Positions 24,021 through 37,392 of a stretch of 64,000 nucleotides of DNA are shown one piece after another. The stretch comes from Rutidosis leptorrhynchoides (lineage: Eukaryota; Streptophyta; Magnoliopsida; Asterales; Asteraceae), in assembly GCF_046630445.1 (NCBI RefSeq), contig NC_092338.1:341253501-341317500 (forward strand). The letters run 5' to 3'. Positions within the stretch are counted from its first letter, which is position 1. Every line of letters starts with the position of its first letter. A program made the translations under genes and the position numbers. Under the pieces are notes generated by a model. The model searched no databases. It was not told the DNA's origin and saw only the letters and a program-made list of their open reading frames with translations.

Positions 24021-25303
24021 AGGCCAGGCATTCCAATGAAGTTGTCTCAGGTACTTTCATGGTTAACTCTAATCCGGCAAGGATATTATTTGATTGCGGT
24101 GCTAATTTGTCTTTTGTATCGCCTCAATTTGTGTCTAAGCTTAACAAACCGCTAGCTAAGTTAAGTCATCCGGTAGAAGTTGAAATAGCAGATGGTAAGA
24201 CGGTGCTATGGGTTGATGTGTGTAAAGATTGTAATGTTGTTTTTGGTAGCGAAACGTTTAAAATCGATCTCATTCCGATGACTTTGGGTGAGTTTGATAT
24301 TGTTGTTGGTATGGATTGGCTTGATCGTTATAGAGCCGATATTGCATGCCATGATAAGTTCATTCGTATGAGGACCCCAAGTGGGGGAGAGTTGATTATT
24401 CATGGTGATAAACGAAGAAGACTCGTACCATTATGCACTTATGGACGGGCACGACGTTTTCTCAAGAGTGGTGGTGTATGTTATCTCGCTCATGTAGTTG
24501 ATACTCGTGATGAGCCACCACCCATTCGTAAAATTCCGGTGGTTAATGAGTTTGAAGACGTTTTTCCGGACGAGTTACCGGGTGTTCCGGCAGAAAGACA
24601 AGTAGAATTTCGCATTGAGTTGGTTCTGGGAGCTACTCCCATTGCTAAAACTCCTTATCGTTTAGCGCCAATGGAAATACAAGAGTTGTTAAATCAAACC
24701 CAAGAGTTACTTGAGAAGGGTTTCATTCGACCGAGCTCCTCGCCATGGGGTGCTCCGGTTTTGTTTGTGAAAAAGAAAGATGGAAGTATGCGGATGTGCA
24801 TCGATTATAGGGAGTTGAATAAAGTGACGATCAAGAATCGTTATCCATTACCTCGGATTGACGATTTGTTTGACCAACTCCAAGGTGCAACGTATTTTTC
24901 TAAGATTGACTTACGGTCCGGCTATCATCAAGTGCGGGTCCGTGAGGAAGACATAGAGAAAACGTCTTTTCGAACGCGTTATGGGCATTATGAGTTTGTA
25001 GTTATGCCTTTTGGTCTTATGAATGCACCGACGGCATTCATGGATCTTATGAACCGAGTGTGCCAACCTATGTTGGACAAGTCGGTAATTGTGTTCATCG
25101 ACGACATACTTTTTTATTCTAAGAGTATGAAGGAACATGAGCACCATTTGCGTGAAGTGTTGAAGACATTGCGGAAGGAGAAGTTGTATGCAAAATTCTC
25201 CAAATGTGAATTTTTGCTAAGGGAAGTTCAATTCCTTGGCCATATTGTGAATCATGAAGGAATTCAAGTAGACCCGGGGAAGATAGAAACGGTGAAGAGT
25301 TAG
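24021..25303 (+). pseudogene. pol: Protease and reverse transcriptase of element G
   Basis: The protease motif is [13 protein letters not shown] near 24085, with Cys where most relatives have Ser or Thr after the catalytic Asp. Later come [15 protein letters not shown] and the [49 protein letters not shown] and the catalytic FIDDILFYS near 25096. The frame ends at TAG 25301-25303, where a Trp is expected before the conserved [17 protein letters not shown], which follows in the same frame. So this is one nonsense mutation, not the true end. Confidence 0.9.
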
Positions 25304-27399
25304 GGACAACCGACTACGCCTACGGAAATCCGAAGCTTTCTCGGATTGGCCGGTTATTATCGTCGGTTCATCCAAGACTTTTCTAAGATTGCTTCTCCTT
25401 TGACTAAATTGACGAGGAAGAACGTAAGGTTCAATTAGGAGAACGGGCAAGAAATCGCTTTTCAATTGTTGAAAGAGAAATTGTGTCAAGCTCCGGTATT
25501 AGTGTTGCCGGAAGGGGTAGAAGACATGACGGTTTATTGTGATACTTCTTTAAATGGGCTCGGGTGTGTTTTGATGCAAAGAGGTAAAGTCTCGCTTACG
25601 CCTCTCGACAATTAAAGGAACATGAAAAGAGATACCCGACTCATGATCTTGAATTGGCGGCGGTAGTTCATGCGTTGAAAATTTGGCGCCACTACTTGTA
25701 TGGTGTCAAGTGTATGATTTATTCGGACCATAAGAGTTTGAAACATCTCTTTACTCAACGAGATTTGAATTATCGTCAACGTAGGTGGATGGATGTGGTA
25801 AAGGATTATGATTGTGAGATACTTTACCATCCGGGAAAGGCGAACGTGGTCGCGGATGCGTTAAGTCGAAAGAGTCAACACCCGGAAATACGAGTAGGGT
25901 CTTTACGTATGATTATTACTAATGATTTTCTTGAAAAGCTTGGTGAGATTCAAATAGAGGCTTACGTTCACAACAAGCATGAAGAGCGGATTGTGGGGCA
26001 AACGGAGTTCATTACTATGTGCTCGCGTGGTTTATTGTCGTTTCAAGGAAGAGTGTGGGTACCTAAGATGGGTGGTAACTGACAAGTGCTACTAGATGAA
26101 GCACACAAGTCAAAGTATTCCATTCATCCGGGTGCAACAAAGATGTACTATGACTTGAAGAAAGATTATTGGTGGCCCGGTATGAAACGTGATGTGGTTA
26201 AGTATGTTGAACAATGCGTCACGTTTTTGCAAGTTAAAGCCGAACACCAAAAGCCTTACGGTAAGTTACAACCGTTGGAAGTTCCAAAATGGAAATGGGA
26301 GCACATTACCATGGACTTCATTACTAAGTTACCAAAGACGGTGAGAACCCAATATGATACTATATGGGTGATAGTTGATAGATTCACGAAGAGTGCTTTG
26401 TTTCTTCCCATTCGGGAAACGATATCATCGGAGACCTTATCCAAGTTGTTTATCAAGGAGGTGATATCGAGACATGGGGTTCCTATATCTATTGTTTTGG
26501 ATCGAGATACTCGTTTTACGTCCCGGTTTTGGAACAAGTTTTATGAAGATATGGGTACTCAATTGAAAATGAGCACGGCGTATCATCCTCAAACGGACGG
26601 TCAAACCGAGCGTACGAACTAAATGTTAGAGGATATGTTAAGGGCGTGTATTATTGATTTTGGTGGAAGTTGGGATGAGCACTTACCCTTGGTGGATTTC
26701 TCATACAACAATAGTTACCACACTAGTATTGGAATGCCACCTTATGAGATGCTCTATGGGCGTAGGTGTCGAACTCCTATTTGTTAGGGAGAAGTGGGTC
26801 AACGAGAAATCGGAAGTTCCGATTTGGTTTTGGAGACAAATAGTAAAATTGAGATGATTCAGGCTCGACTTAAAGCGGCGCAAGATAGACAAAAGTCTTA
26901 TGCCGATAAAGGTAGGATAATGATAGAGTTTCAAGAAGGTGACATGGTGATGCTTAAGGTTTCCCCATGGAAGGGTGTTATTTGGTTTTGGAAACGAGGA
27001 AAGTTAGCTCCTCGGTTTATTGGTCCTTTCAAGGTATTGGCACGTGTTGGTGAGGTTGCTTATCCACTAGAGTTACCCTAAGAACTTACGGGAATTCATA
27101 ACACATTTCATGTTTCCCATCTTCATAAGTGTCTTGCGGATGACTCAACTTGGGTGCCTTTAGATAAGATTACGTTGAATAACAAGCTAGAGTATGTGGA
27201 AGAACCGGTTGCAATCCTTGATGAGAAGGTTAAGATGTTGCGAAACAAGGAATTTAGAACTTTCAAGGTGCAATGGCGACATCGAAAGGGTTCCGAGTTT
27301 ACATGGGAATCCGAAGAGTTTGTATTGGTCTATCTTCCGGCTTGTCATGCGGCTTGGATCGCGAGGACGCGCTCCGATTCAAGTGGGGGAGAGTTGTAA
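25304..27399 (+). pseudogene. pol: RNase H, integrase and chromodomain of element G
   Basis: After the TAG at 25301 the frame continues through [18 protein letters not shown] and the RNase H DTSLNGLGCVLMQ, with TAG at 25436. One base is missing near 25590 (frame change), then YASRQLKEH-like sequence, [16 protein letters not shown] and [10 protein letters not shown]. The integrase has the H2C2 region ([19 protein letters not shown]; one Cys changed), MDFITKLPK and [11 protein letters not shown], and the [15 protein letters not shown] box with the catalytic Glu replaced in context by DGQTER. Stops: TGA 26080, TAA 26620, TAG 26785, TAA 27079. The C-terminal FKVQWRHRKGSEFTWE (27260-27310) is a chromodomain that in this lineage targets heterochromatin. 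True stop at 27397-27399. Confidence 0.9.
27381..27394 (+). other. Polypurine tract of G
   Basis: AAGTGGGGGAGAGT lies directly before the 3' LTR and overlaps the end of pol. Confidence 0.85.
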
Positions 27400-29519
27400 C
27401 ATCCCATTTTTCCCGTACGTATCGAAAGGTACATAATTAATCATTTGTACGCTTATAACTCGTTAGCTTATGCGTAAATGTATGAATATATGTGTAGATA
27501 AATATATATGTATACTTGATAATGTGTGCATATGTAAGTCTATATGTGGGGTTTGATAGCGTTTAGTCTTGTGAGACTTTTGTGGAAGGCTAGTTGAATA
27601 TAGGATGCGGGTTTGGAATGTACAAATTAAATAAAGTAGAAATTTGGTTAAGTTGGTCGAGCTGCCCAGATACAGCGTTAGGCCGCGCCGCGACAAAGTG
27701 GTCCGCGCCGCGGCAAAGTAAGCAAACCAGGAACAGAAGTTGAGTTAAGAAGGGTCAATTTTTATGTTGTATGTCGCGCCGCGACGAACCGGCCGCGCCG
27801 CGGCAATTCTGCGGGACAGGTTCCGAACTTAGATCTTTTTAAGAGATTTTGAAGGGCAATTTGGTAATTTGACGTATGGATCAGATTGGAGCATTAAATC
27901 TGCACCACTAGTTCATTTAATTCAAATTCTTTTCCCTTTTCTTTCTATTTTCTCTCCCAAAACTTAAAACCCAATTGAATTAAAGGTGATATTTGAGAGT
28001 GAAGGATTGAGGGTTGATCTTTGGAGCAAGAATTAAAGTTGTTCCTCTTGTCTCTAGCTACCCGTTGATAGTCTCGGTAAGTTCTAACTCTAAATTTGCT
28101 TAATGGCTAGGGTTTTGGTTACTAGAGACTTGTATGACCCATTTGGGGTTAAAATGGGTGAACTTGGGTTATGTGGGTGAAAGGAAATCTTAAATAGCTA
28201 TAACCTAGGGTTTGGCCTTATGATTTAAGATTTGTAAGTATTAATGGTGTTGTTAAGTTTTAAAACACTTATTTAATGTTGAAAGAGTGTTAAAATGGGT
28301 CAAAAGGGGTAATGTTGACCTAGTTTGGGTGAAATGGGTATGAATTACCCTAAGTTGTGATTAATTACTGTTAGTAGACTTAAATCACTAGCTTTAGTGA
28401 TTTAATATGAGTCTTGGCCATTTATGGGCGGTTTTGAGGTAGGTGAGCTATTTAATGCAAATGGGTCATTAAATGCTCAAGTGATATGTGGTGTGGTAAG
28501 TTCCACTAGTTGTGTAATTAAATGTGTACTTATGTATTAGGTACGTTGCCTTGAAGTTTCGAAAGTGCATAATCATCACCGAAGTGTTAAGGTGAGTGGA
28601 ATAATTATATGCGTGCATATATGATGTATTTATTTGTGTAGTTGAGTTGCGAAGTGTCGACGTGTTAAGACACCACTCCTCACGTGGCGAGTGAAGTGTC
28701 GATATGTTAAGACACCCCTCGGGAGTGAAGTATCGATGTGTTAAGATGCCACTCCGAGAGATGTAACGAGTGAAGTGTCGATGTGCTAAGACGCCACTCG
28801 GGGTGAAGTGTCGAAGTGTTAAGGCACCACCCGGGGTGAAGTATCAACGTGTTAAGATGCCACCCGTGGGGTTAGTGTACGAAGTGTTAAGTGCACTAAT
28901 GGTTGTTATGAACTCCGACGATCTTTAAACACCGTTCCCTCGTTCGTTTGGTTAACCATGGTTGTGTGTGTGTGGATTGTAGCATATTATATTGTTTAAA
29001 CTATATGCTATTGTTATGCTAGCTCGTATGGTGGAAGGTTTAGTGATATACTTGTGATGGTATGATTATTTATAATGCTAGCATGTATGCGGTAAATGCG
29101 TAAGTGATTGCAAGTAAGTAGGTTGTATATGTAAACGTATAATTGTTGCACTCACTAAGCATTAGCTTACCCCTCTCGTTGTTTATCTTTTTAGATGCAG
29201 GTGTGGACAAGGGCAAGGGGGTTGTTGGGCATTAGGTGTCCCTTGATGATGTTATGTTGGAGCTTTTGGAAGTTGGCCTAGCGTTTTGGGTAGTTTAGTC
29301 CCAAACCATGCTCGATGTGTTGTTTAGTTTAAAACTATCATTTTTGTATTGGTCAAACTTGTATCACATTCGTTAATGGCCTTTGTGCCTTTTGTAAACA
29401 CTAAACTTGTTGTATGTTTTAACGAAACGTGTGGAATGGTTTACATATTTAATTGGCGCGTAAATGTGTATTACTTTAAAAAAAAATTTATCGTATGGAA
29501 TACGGTTTGGGTTGTTTCA
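27395..29519 (+). mobile_element. 3' LTR of element G
   Basis: It runs from TGTAACATCCC to GGGTTGTTTCA, 2125 bp, followed by the atgtt duplication. It includes the dyads and the hairpin array described for the 5' LTR. The small frame at 29349-29531 is not a gene. Confidence 0.93.
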
Positions 29520-29524
29520 ATGTT

Positions 29525-31014
29525 TTTATAGATTCAAAATGGAAGCTTGTTGAGTTCTAAATGACTGATCAAACCTCTCATTCGTTTGGGTTTGAGTTGC
29601 AATAAATTGTGTTTGAGATTCAACTAGCTTTTGTACCATTTCTTCCCGATTTGACTTTTTCTCTTCGGTTTGTTGTGGTGGTTTATACAAGCCAGGTATT
29701 TGTTGATTGAAAGTGTTGTTTTGAGTTGGTTGGTTATTCAGACCTTGTTGGTTATACGAGTTATTGTTGGGTCCATTTGGATTGTAAAGAATGTTTTGAT
29801 GTCGATTGAAGTTTGGCCTTGGCGGTTGATAAGTATTTTGATAATTATTTCTCGGCCTTTGGTTCATGTAGGAAACATTCTCACATTGTTCCATCGTTTG
29901 CACAATGTGAAAATCTTTCATTAAGTGTGGTCCACCGCATTGCTCACAACTAATTCGTATTGCGTGAATATCTTTATTCATCTTTGGAAAGCATCTATTT
30001 TTGCGGAAACGGAATCAAAGTCCTAGCTAGAATCGGTTCTAGCTGCTTTAGATGAATGAAATATATCTCTTTCCTGATGCCACTCATGAGAGTGGGAGGC
30101 TGTGTTATCAATAATCTTGTGAGCTTCAGTTGTGGTTTTCTTCATAATGGAACCACCAGCTGCTGTGTAGATGTCTTTTCGTGTGGCGATGTCGACGCCT
30201 TTTTATAGAAGATTTGCACTATTTGATAAGTATCTAGACTGTGTTGAGGACATCCTCTCAACATTTTTCCGAATCTTGTCCATGCTTCATATAATGTTTC
30301 ATTTGGCTTTTGCGCGAACATAACAATTTCTCCTTGCAGTCTTACGGCTTTAGATGCCGGAAAGAATCTTTTAAGAAATTTCTCAACTAAAACATCCCAT
30401 GTATCAATCGCTCCTTCAGGTAACGATTCTAACCAATCTTTGGCTTCCCCCTTTAAAGTCCAGGGAAACAATATGAGACATATCTGTTCATCCTCAACTT
30501 CTCTGATTTTAAATAGAGTACAGATCCTATTAGAGGTTCGAAGATGTTCGTTTGGATCTTCTTTTGGCGTACCACTATATTGGCATTGATTAGTTACCAT
30601 GTGTAGGGTTTGTCCTTTGATTTCATAATCTGGCGCATTAACATCTGGCCGAAAAATGGCGTGACCTTGGCCAGTGCGTGTGGCTCTCATTCGGTCTTAC
30701 ATACTTTGAGGTTTCGTTACTTCCATAATTGAATTTGTTGAATACGAATCACTAGAGGATTTCAATTTAACGGTTTGTGGTTCAGGAGGAATGATTAGTG
30801 GTTCAGGATCTTGGAATTGTCCTTGAATATCCTCTGGGTTCTCAATTGTGAAGTCGGGTTCAAAAAATGGATTATCGGAAATTTGAATTGGAGTACTTGT
30901 TCGACTAGATGATGATTCTAAAGAAAAATCAACGACGATAGTATTGGCTAGATGTCTTGATCGAGTTACAAGTGGTGAACGTATGAAAGGTGGTGAACGT
31001 TTCGCTCGATGCAT
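29525..31014 (-). pseudogene. gag: gag of element E, broken
   Basis: Reading leftwards from the ATG at 31014, the frame runs to TAA at 30697-30699 and continues in frame through the gag core: HLRTSNRICTLFKI, FPWTLKGEAKDWLESLPEG, FLKRFFPASKAVRLQGEI and YEAWTRFGKMLRGCPQHSL. An A-run near 30200 has two extra bases and shifts the frame. A TAG near 30030 and a second shift near 29982 follow. The last open part (29981-29525) has a knuckle CEQCGGPHLMKDF in which the final Cys is Phe, then an Asn/Gln/Pro-rich region. The gene is interrupted at 29524 by G and continues at 20581. The capsid type is that of Athila-like elements. Confidence 0.87.
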
Positions 31015-32350
31015 TCACTGAATATCCTATTAGTTATAAAAATAAAAATTATATAAGTTATCAAATTAATAGACTTTTCTGATTTTGCCCACGTTTCGAA
31101 TAGCCAATAGATGCAGCAGGTTGCCAGGACCCTTTAAATCGGAAGCCCACAACTCGCCACTAACAAATCCAACTATTACTACGAACCAGAAAATTTGGAT
31201 GTCTATCAATTTAATTGCTTACAATAATTTTTCGTCGAGATTTAAAGAAACTAAAGAAAATTCTATGTCCTAAAAACTAGAGCGTAGAAATGAAAAAGAA
31301 AAAGCGCGCCGAAAAATAAGAGGTCGAAAAACAAACGTCGAAAAACAAAAAGTCGAAAAATAATAATAAGAAAGTAAAGCGTCGAAAAACTTAAAACTAA
31401 AAGTAGCAACTAAAGTCTTAAAATTCTAAAGGAACTACGGCAATTACTTAAAAGGCATTAAAATCTATTAAACTTAAAACGGCGTCGCAAAATTCTAAAG
31501 CGCCTAAATCTTAATCTAAAGAAAAAGCACTTAAGGGATTTTACGGCAAAGCCTAAAAACTAGAAATATAATAATAACTACGGCAAAAATACTAAATTTA
31601 AAACTATATAACGAACGATACGATTAAAAAACAACGAACTAAATAACAAAAAGATAAAAATTATAAAAAGATATAAACTAAAATGATAAAAATAAAATTT
31701 ATATAAAAATATTATTTTTGTATTATTATTATATAAAAATATTAATCTATATATATAATAATATATTTAAACTTAATATTACAAAATATATATTAAAACT
31801 AAAAACTAAATAATATTATAACTAAACCCTAACTAAATTATATTTAAAATATTAAAACCCTAATCGTAATTAATGGCGTACTAGGATTAATCTGTCATAG
31901 CAACTCATGCGACCGCATGATGTTTCGTCTACTGGGTCATGCGATCGCATGGCCCAAGATTTCCTGAATCCATCCGGGTTTTTAACAGGCTTCGGCCCAA
32001 ATTTAATTTTATTTATTTATTTATTTATTATTTGTTTTATATATGTAGGCTCAAATTGGGAGTGCAGATTCAAAATTGAATGCAAGTTCAATATAATGCA
32101 TATTCAAAACTCGTTTTTTTTTAAATAAAAGATAGATAATTTAATAAAAATAAATTTATATTTTAAAAATCTAAAAAAAAAATCTTTTTAAAGACAATCT
32201 CTTAAAAATATATGTATATTTTTTTTCTTCTTTTATTTTTTATTTTTTATTTTTAACACTTATTATTAATACAAAATATTTTTACAAACTATGAAATTAT
32301 ATATTTTTACAAAAAAATATAGTTTTAATACAATATAGCGTTTTTATGGC
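31015..32350 (-). mobile_element. 5' leader of element E
   Basis: No gene is seen. It is A- and T-rich, and on the plus strand 31290-31400 repeats cgaaaaac-type phrases. It contains the palindrome pair at 31906-31951, about 400 bp from the primer site. Confidence 0.7.
31906..31951. promoter_or_regulatory. Paired palindromes in the E leader
   Basis: CATGCGACCGCATG at 31906-31919 and CATGCGATCGCATG at 31938-31951 start 32 bp apart. No TATA box lies at the distance seen in the LTRs. Confidence 0.8.
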
Positions 32351-32369
32351 GTCCCCAGCAGCGGCGCCA
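32351..32369 (-). other. Primer binding site of E (tRNA-Asp type)
   Basis: The minus strand reads TGGCGCCGCTGCTGGGGAC, six bases from the LTR edge at 32376. It is close to the H site at 50875. Confidence 0.85.
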
Positions 32370-33076
32370 AAAACTTGATGATTGCAGCGGTGTATACGAA
32401 ATAGTATTATTTTTAATACGAAATATGACGAAATATGATACAAGTTTTATTAATTTACGGATGGAATATACCTAAACCTTGCTACAATACTATAGGCAGT
32501 GACCTAATCGTAGAGTAGCATAGTTTTAATAAGTCCGGTTCGTTCCACAAGGAGCTAGTGATTACGTACTATATTTTTATACAACTATATTTATATAAAA
32601 TATATATAATTATAAGTAGTAATATTATTATAAAAGGGGGGTTTTACCGTTTAATGACCGGTTTGTCGATTTTATATTTTTAATCGTAAAGATAAATGAC
32701 GATAATTAAAATGCGTAAAATAAAATTGCGATAAATTAAATGACAATAATTAAAAGTACGATGAGAAATACAATAAAAGAATTATGCTTATTTAAACTTT
32801 CGTAATCACGATGTTTGACGTTTTGATTTTAATTTATTTCTCTGGGTTAATTGTCCTTTGTCCTGGTTTATTTGATACCTATCTGGTTTTTGTCCATAAT
32901 AGTCCATCGGTCATAATTATAAAATGCTCGTCAAATTAACCTTATTCCCGAAGTCAAATATTCCAACTAATTAGGGATTTAAACTGTAACAAAGTTTTAC
33001 TACTTTGTTAATAATTACACCAGGTTATCGACTGCGTGTAATCCAAGGTTTTAATATTTTGTTAACAATTACACCA

Positions 33077-33188
<112 letters not shown>

Positions 33189-33826
33189 ATCCACCCGTGT
33201 TTTAATTAGTCCATGATATATTAATTTATCCACTTGGCCAAAATGAATAATCAATTACCCAATCCAATTGATTAATTAAATGATTGTAAACGATGTCGTA
33301 TAAACGTCACTAAATAGGACATTCGTAATCATTTTAATAATTATTAGATTAACTAATTTGAAGATAGGTTCGATAGGTTCCAATGAGTTGTCATTCAATT
33401 AGACAATACCCCCCACCTATTAATAGCCAATAGTCCAATGTTCACAAGTGTCGGTCTTTTGTCCAAACACTAATTATGGTACAAAATCCAATAACCCCGT
33501 CTTTAATATTTAGTCTAACATCACGATTACTTCGTCTTAAATAACCATAATAATAACTTAGTTGCGAGACATTAATTTAAAAAGGAAGAACATAGCTTAC
33601 AGTAATTATTTATCGCGTAGCGTTACACGGACAGAGTTTCGACTTTAAAACCCGTAAAACATTTCTTACAATAACCCAACTAAACCATTACTTTATTATT
33701 AAAATTAACTTAAATTAAAATTATAATATAAATATATATTACATAAGAGAGAAAGAAATATATGAAGGTGTGCTTGAACTCGTCCGAAAATGTGGCAATT
33801 TATATACTTTGCCAGGATTCCTCATC

Positions 33827-33872
33827 CATGCGATCGCATAGAAATTGTGCTTCCAGGCCATGCGATCGCATG
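33827..33872. promoter_or_regulatory. Paired palindromes in the E 5' LTR
   Basis: CATGCGATCGCATA at 33827-33840 and CATGCGATCGCATG at 33859-33872 start 32 bp apart and lie 22 bp from the TATA box at 33798-33804. Confidence 0.85.
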
Positions 33873-34372
33873 GCCGCCTTTGGACAGCTCATATGCTTTT
33901 GTTTGCTAGCTTGTCGACGTTATATTTTAATATATAATATAATATAATATATATAATTTTATATAATTATATATATTAAATTATATTCATGTGCATAGTT
34001 GACTTGTAATTTTAGGTCCGTTGTCTCACGCATTGATGCTCGGTTTATGTCTCGGTTCAATATTTTCGAACGTCTTTTTGTGTGCTTAGATATCTTGTAC
34101 TTTGCGGTTCGCAACTTGTAATTTGCACAAAAAATTATTTTCCTTAATTCCCAAAATCCGCGCAAGTCTTTAACTCACTTTTAGTAGCACTTTTGAGTGC
34201 ACTATAGCTTTAGTGGCACTTTTTCTTCAATTCTTTAATCTTCGTGCTCCATCTTCGCATTTATTTATTTAAACGATTACAACTTAAAAATAGAGTAATT
34301 ATAACTAAAAACTTTACATATTGGGATGATATTGCGACTAAATATATGTTCATTTGGAGCACTATCATATAT

Positions 34373-35410
34373 AATCATCAAAACATTTAGGGAGAGATAA
34401 CGTTCGACTAGACCATCGTAGTCCGTCGGTTTCCGTAGATTCTTCCATTGTGGTCTGAACAGGTTCCTCAGTCGTTGTTTGAGTAGGTACCTCATTCACT
34501 ACATCATCAAATACCTCATCAAGATATACATCCTCCCCCTCGGATTATAAGGTCATTTCCTCCAGTTGAGGAACCGAATCATTAGAATCTGATTCATCAT
34601 TATTTGACCCAGTTGTCGGTGCACTTTCGTTAGCTACAATCAGTATGTTAGTTTGCACATGCACATCAGACATGCGTTCAGTGGAGATACGCGAGTTATA
34701 CATCATTTGTGCTGCGATCTCTTCTTCTTCAGAGTTATCCTCAGGTATATGGAATGACTCAAACAAATCATCATAATCACACTGCCACGAATATCCTTTA
34801 CCAGCTGGAATAGAAGCATGCCTTTGAATATCGATTTCAGTACGTTCTTCAATACACCGAGACTCCAAATTATATACCCTTTTGCACACATTTTCATAAC
34901 CCAAGAATCTTCCCGTAACTGCTTTCGGATTGAATTTTCCACCTGTATCCCGAACCATAATGTTACAAAGAGAACCAAATGGTTCAAGATGTTTGATATT
35001 TGGTTTTCTGTTCAATAACAGCTCATAACATGTCTTACTGTAACGTTTCAAAACAAGAACCCTATTTATCGTATAACACGCATTTGAAACTACCTCACTA
35101 CAAAACGTAACAGGTAATTCTGAGTCAGCCAACATGATTCTGGCAGTCTCAATTAGAGTTCTATTATTTCTCTCAGCTATACCATTCATCTGCGGAGTAT
35201 ACGGTGAGCTGAACTGTTGTTGAATACCTCTTTCATTACAGAACTCTTCCATCTTCTGATTCTTAAATTCGGTCCCATTATCTATCCGGATCCTTCTTAC
35301 TCTCAACTTGTACAATGTTTCAAGTCTCGTGATCAGCAACTTGATTTGATTAAACGTATCAGCCTTACTTTTTAGTATTACAACCCATGTGAAACGTGAG
35401 TATTCATCAG
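34373..35410 (-). pseudogene. Copia integrase fragment of element K
   Basis: The frame enters at 35410 and reads TDEYSRFTWVVILKSKADT, RIRIDNGTEFKNQKMEEFC and TPQMNGIAERNNRTLIETAR, so the three acidic residues of the copia integrase core are all present. The PFGSLCNI segment and the GRFLGYE segment of the C-terminal domain follow. A stop (TAA) at 34545-34547 is followed by more in-frame linker sequence up to the tatat duplication with E. Upstream parts (gag, protease) would lie beyond F to the right. The copia lineage is not determined. Confidence 0.9.
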
Positions 35411-37353
35411 TGATGTGTGGAAAGTGTGTACATTAGTGCTTAATTTATCTTTCAACTTTTAAATTTATAAAACCTTTATTAATACACTTTAACACCCTAA
35501 CGAGCAACAAAACCCGATCAGATGTAGTATTTTAGGTTATCGTCCCAAGAGAGCGTAGGTATGCTATAAGTTGTTTTATTATATAATTTAGTTCATATTA
35601 AAGAATTAAAGATAGATTTTTATGTCTTTTAAGATTTTGTATTCTTATCTCTTAGGAAAGATATAATTGAAGATAAAGAAAACAATAAAATAATAAATTG
35701 AGAAATAAAGAGTTAAAATAAACAATTATAAATAAAAGCAGTTACATGAACGAATAACTCATACGAGAATCATATTAGGCAAGTTTCATGACTTACATTA
35801 ACACATGGCAAAATAATAATCATAGACCAATTATTATCCCTAATTAGGTTAAGACAGGCATTGCATATCATTTAATAAGCAGGACTTAAAGCATATGCTA
35901 GATATGTGATGTGCATAACTAACATCTTAATTCTTCATGTTCAATTAAATTACATGATATATATTAATCTTATGATAAGGATCAACATGCAAATAGACTG
36001 GCAAATTATATAAGCTATTAAACACCAAGTAGATCAACTCAAGTTACTAGCTGAAAGTCAATTACTACTAAGTTTTCATGCAATCATTAATTGAACATAT
36101 CCAAACCAAGGATCTTCGATTAAGCCTAACAATATCAAACTCTATAATATAAGCGTAAATCAAATTAAACAAGTTTATCACTATTATGTTGTTTAACCTA
36201 GTTGCATGCAATTCAATTCAACAAGTTTGATGGACTAGATTTAAACAAGTAGCATGAATCGAATAATAGATCATTGGATTAAGTATTAATTAATCCTAAA
36301 ATCATGTTATCTAATCATTAAGCATGGCAAACAAGTATATTAAAGCATAACAGATTCAATATAGTTCAAATATCATTACAGAAACTTGACCACACATATC
36401 TAGAAAAGAACCAGAAACTATACGGAATGAAGCACGAATTCGGCGGCTTTGTCCCAATCAAGCTGGCGGCTTGGATTGGTGAAGTTGGCGGCTTCATCTG
36501 ATTCCCAGAGAAAGTTTAGTTTTTGTCCAAGTAGCCACTACGAACGTTTAGTTCATAGGGGAAGACGAACAGAAATAGTTAAAGTAAATAAAACAGAATA
36601 AACAGTAATATAAAGATAGAATCATACCTTAAAAAGGTAGATTAAAAGAACTTGAATTAATAACTTTGATAATCTTGATTACAATTGAGAATAAAACCTA
36701 ATATAAGGGTTTTAGAGAAAAACCATAAAAGAAAAACAAAACAAGACAAAGGTATATTCAAAACTGATACAGAAGGCCTCTATTTATACTTTTCAAACTC
36801 GGTGGCCAAGCCGACAACTTCAGTGGGAAGCCGGCGGTTTTCGGTGGTCGGTGACTCCTTCTACAAGTTTAACTTGATCTGCAAAAACATAAACGCGTAA
36901 CCGTCCTAGGCAAGCCGGCGACTTTGTTTTCAGGCCGGTGGCTTCAATGATCTGGCAATCTTTTTGATTTCGTTTCCATTTTTAACTTGAACTTGGTTGG
37001 CAAGTTGATAAACCGTGTAATTTAGGCTGGCGGCTTCATTATGAAGCCGATGGCTTTAACTGTATTTGCTTGGTCAACAAGTTCATCATATTCTGTGATC
37101 AATTCTGGAACATTCTGGAATATTTAGCCCCAAGCCGGCGACTTCCTTGTATCCATGACGGTGGATTCATGCAGTTTTCTGCAGTTTTTACCTGTTTTTG
37201 ATCCTGTTTGAAACATAACTTCAATAAAATCATTAGAATTACCTTATTCCCCATTTTACCCATTTTAGTGTGTTTTATGATAAAAATGATTTTAAAATGC
37301 TAAGATAACTCCTTGAAATGTTATCAAAATTCTGTATAATTTAGGAGTTATCA
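35411..37353 (-). mobile_element. 3' LTR of element F
   Basis: On the minus strand it starts TGATAACTCC and ends CCACACATCA. The left edge interrupts the integrase of K (adjacent five bases atcag). The right edge adjoins a purine tract, so this is the 3' LTR of a minus-strand element whose 5' end lies beyond base 64000. The TATA box (tatttata on the plus strand) is at 36781-36788. The sequence 35500-35540 corresponds in style to the LTR end of H around 50700. Confidence 0.85.
36441..37144. promoter_or_regulatory. Repeated AAGCC-N3-GGCTT dyads around the F promoter
   Basis: Full or partial copies start near 36441, 36464 and 36486 (downstream of the TATA box on the element strand) and at 36808, 36828, 36912, 36932, 37025, 37044 and 37132 (upstream). 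The centre varies: GGC, GAC, GGT, GAT. The nearest copy is 19 bp from the TATA box at 36781-36788. Confidence 0.7.
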
Positions 37354-37392
37354 AATTTCCCACACTTAAACCTTTACTTGTCCTCAAGTAAA
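37354..37392 (-). promoter_or_regulatory. Terminal stem-loop and polypurine tract of F
   Basis: On the minus strand TTTACTTG-AGGA-CAAGTAAA (perfect eight-base stem, 37373-37392) is followed by GGTTT and AAGTGTGGGAA, and then the LTR at 37353. Confidence 0.8.

Larger units (their letters stand above)
20587..29519 (+). mobile_element. Element G: Tekay-like Ty3 chromovirus
   Basis: LTRs at 20587 and 27395 are flanked by atgtt at 20582-20586 and 29520-29524, so G inserted into the gag-protease gene of E. The order gag, protease, RT, RNase H, integrase, chromodomain is that of a chromovirus, and the sequence resembles the Tekay/Del lineage. The two LTRs share a 2078-bp stretch with no net length change and, counted by eye, some 35 substitutions (about 1.7 percent), so the insertion is recent. 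The coding region is nonetheless full of stops. Confidence 0.93.
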
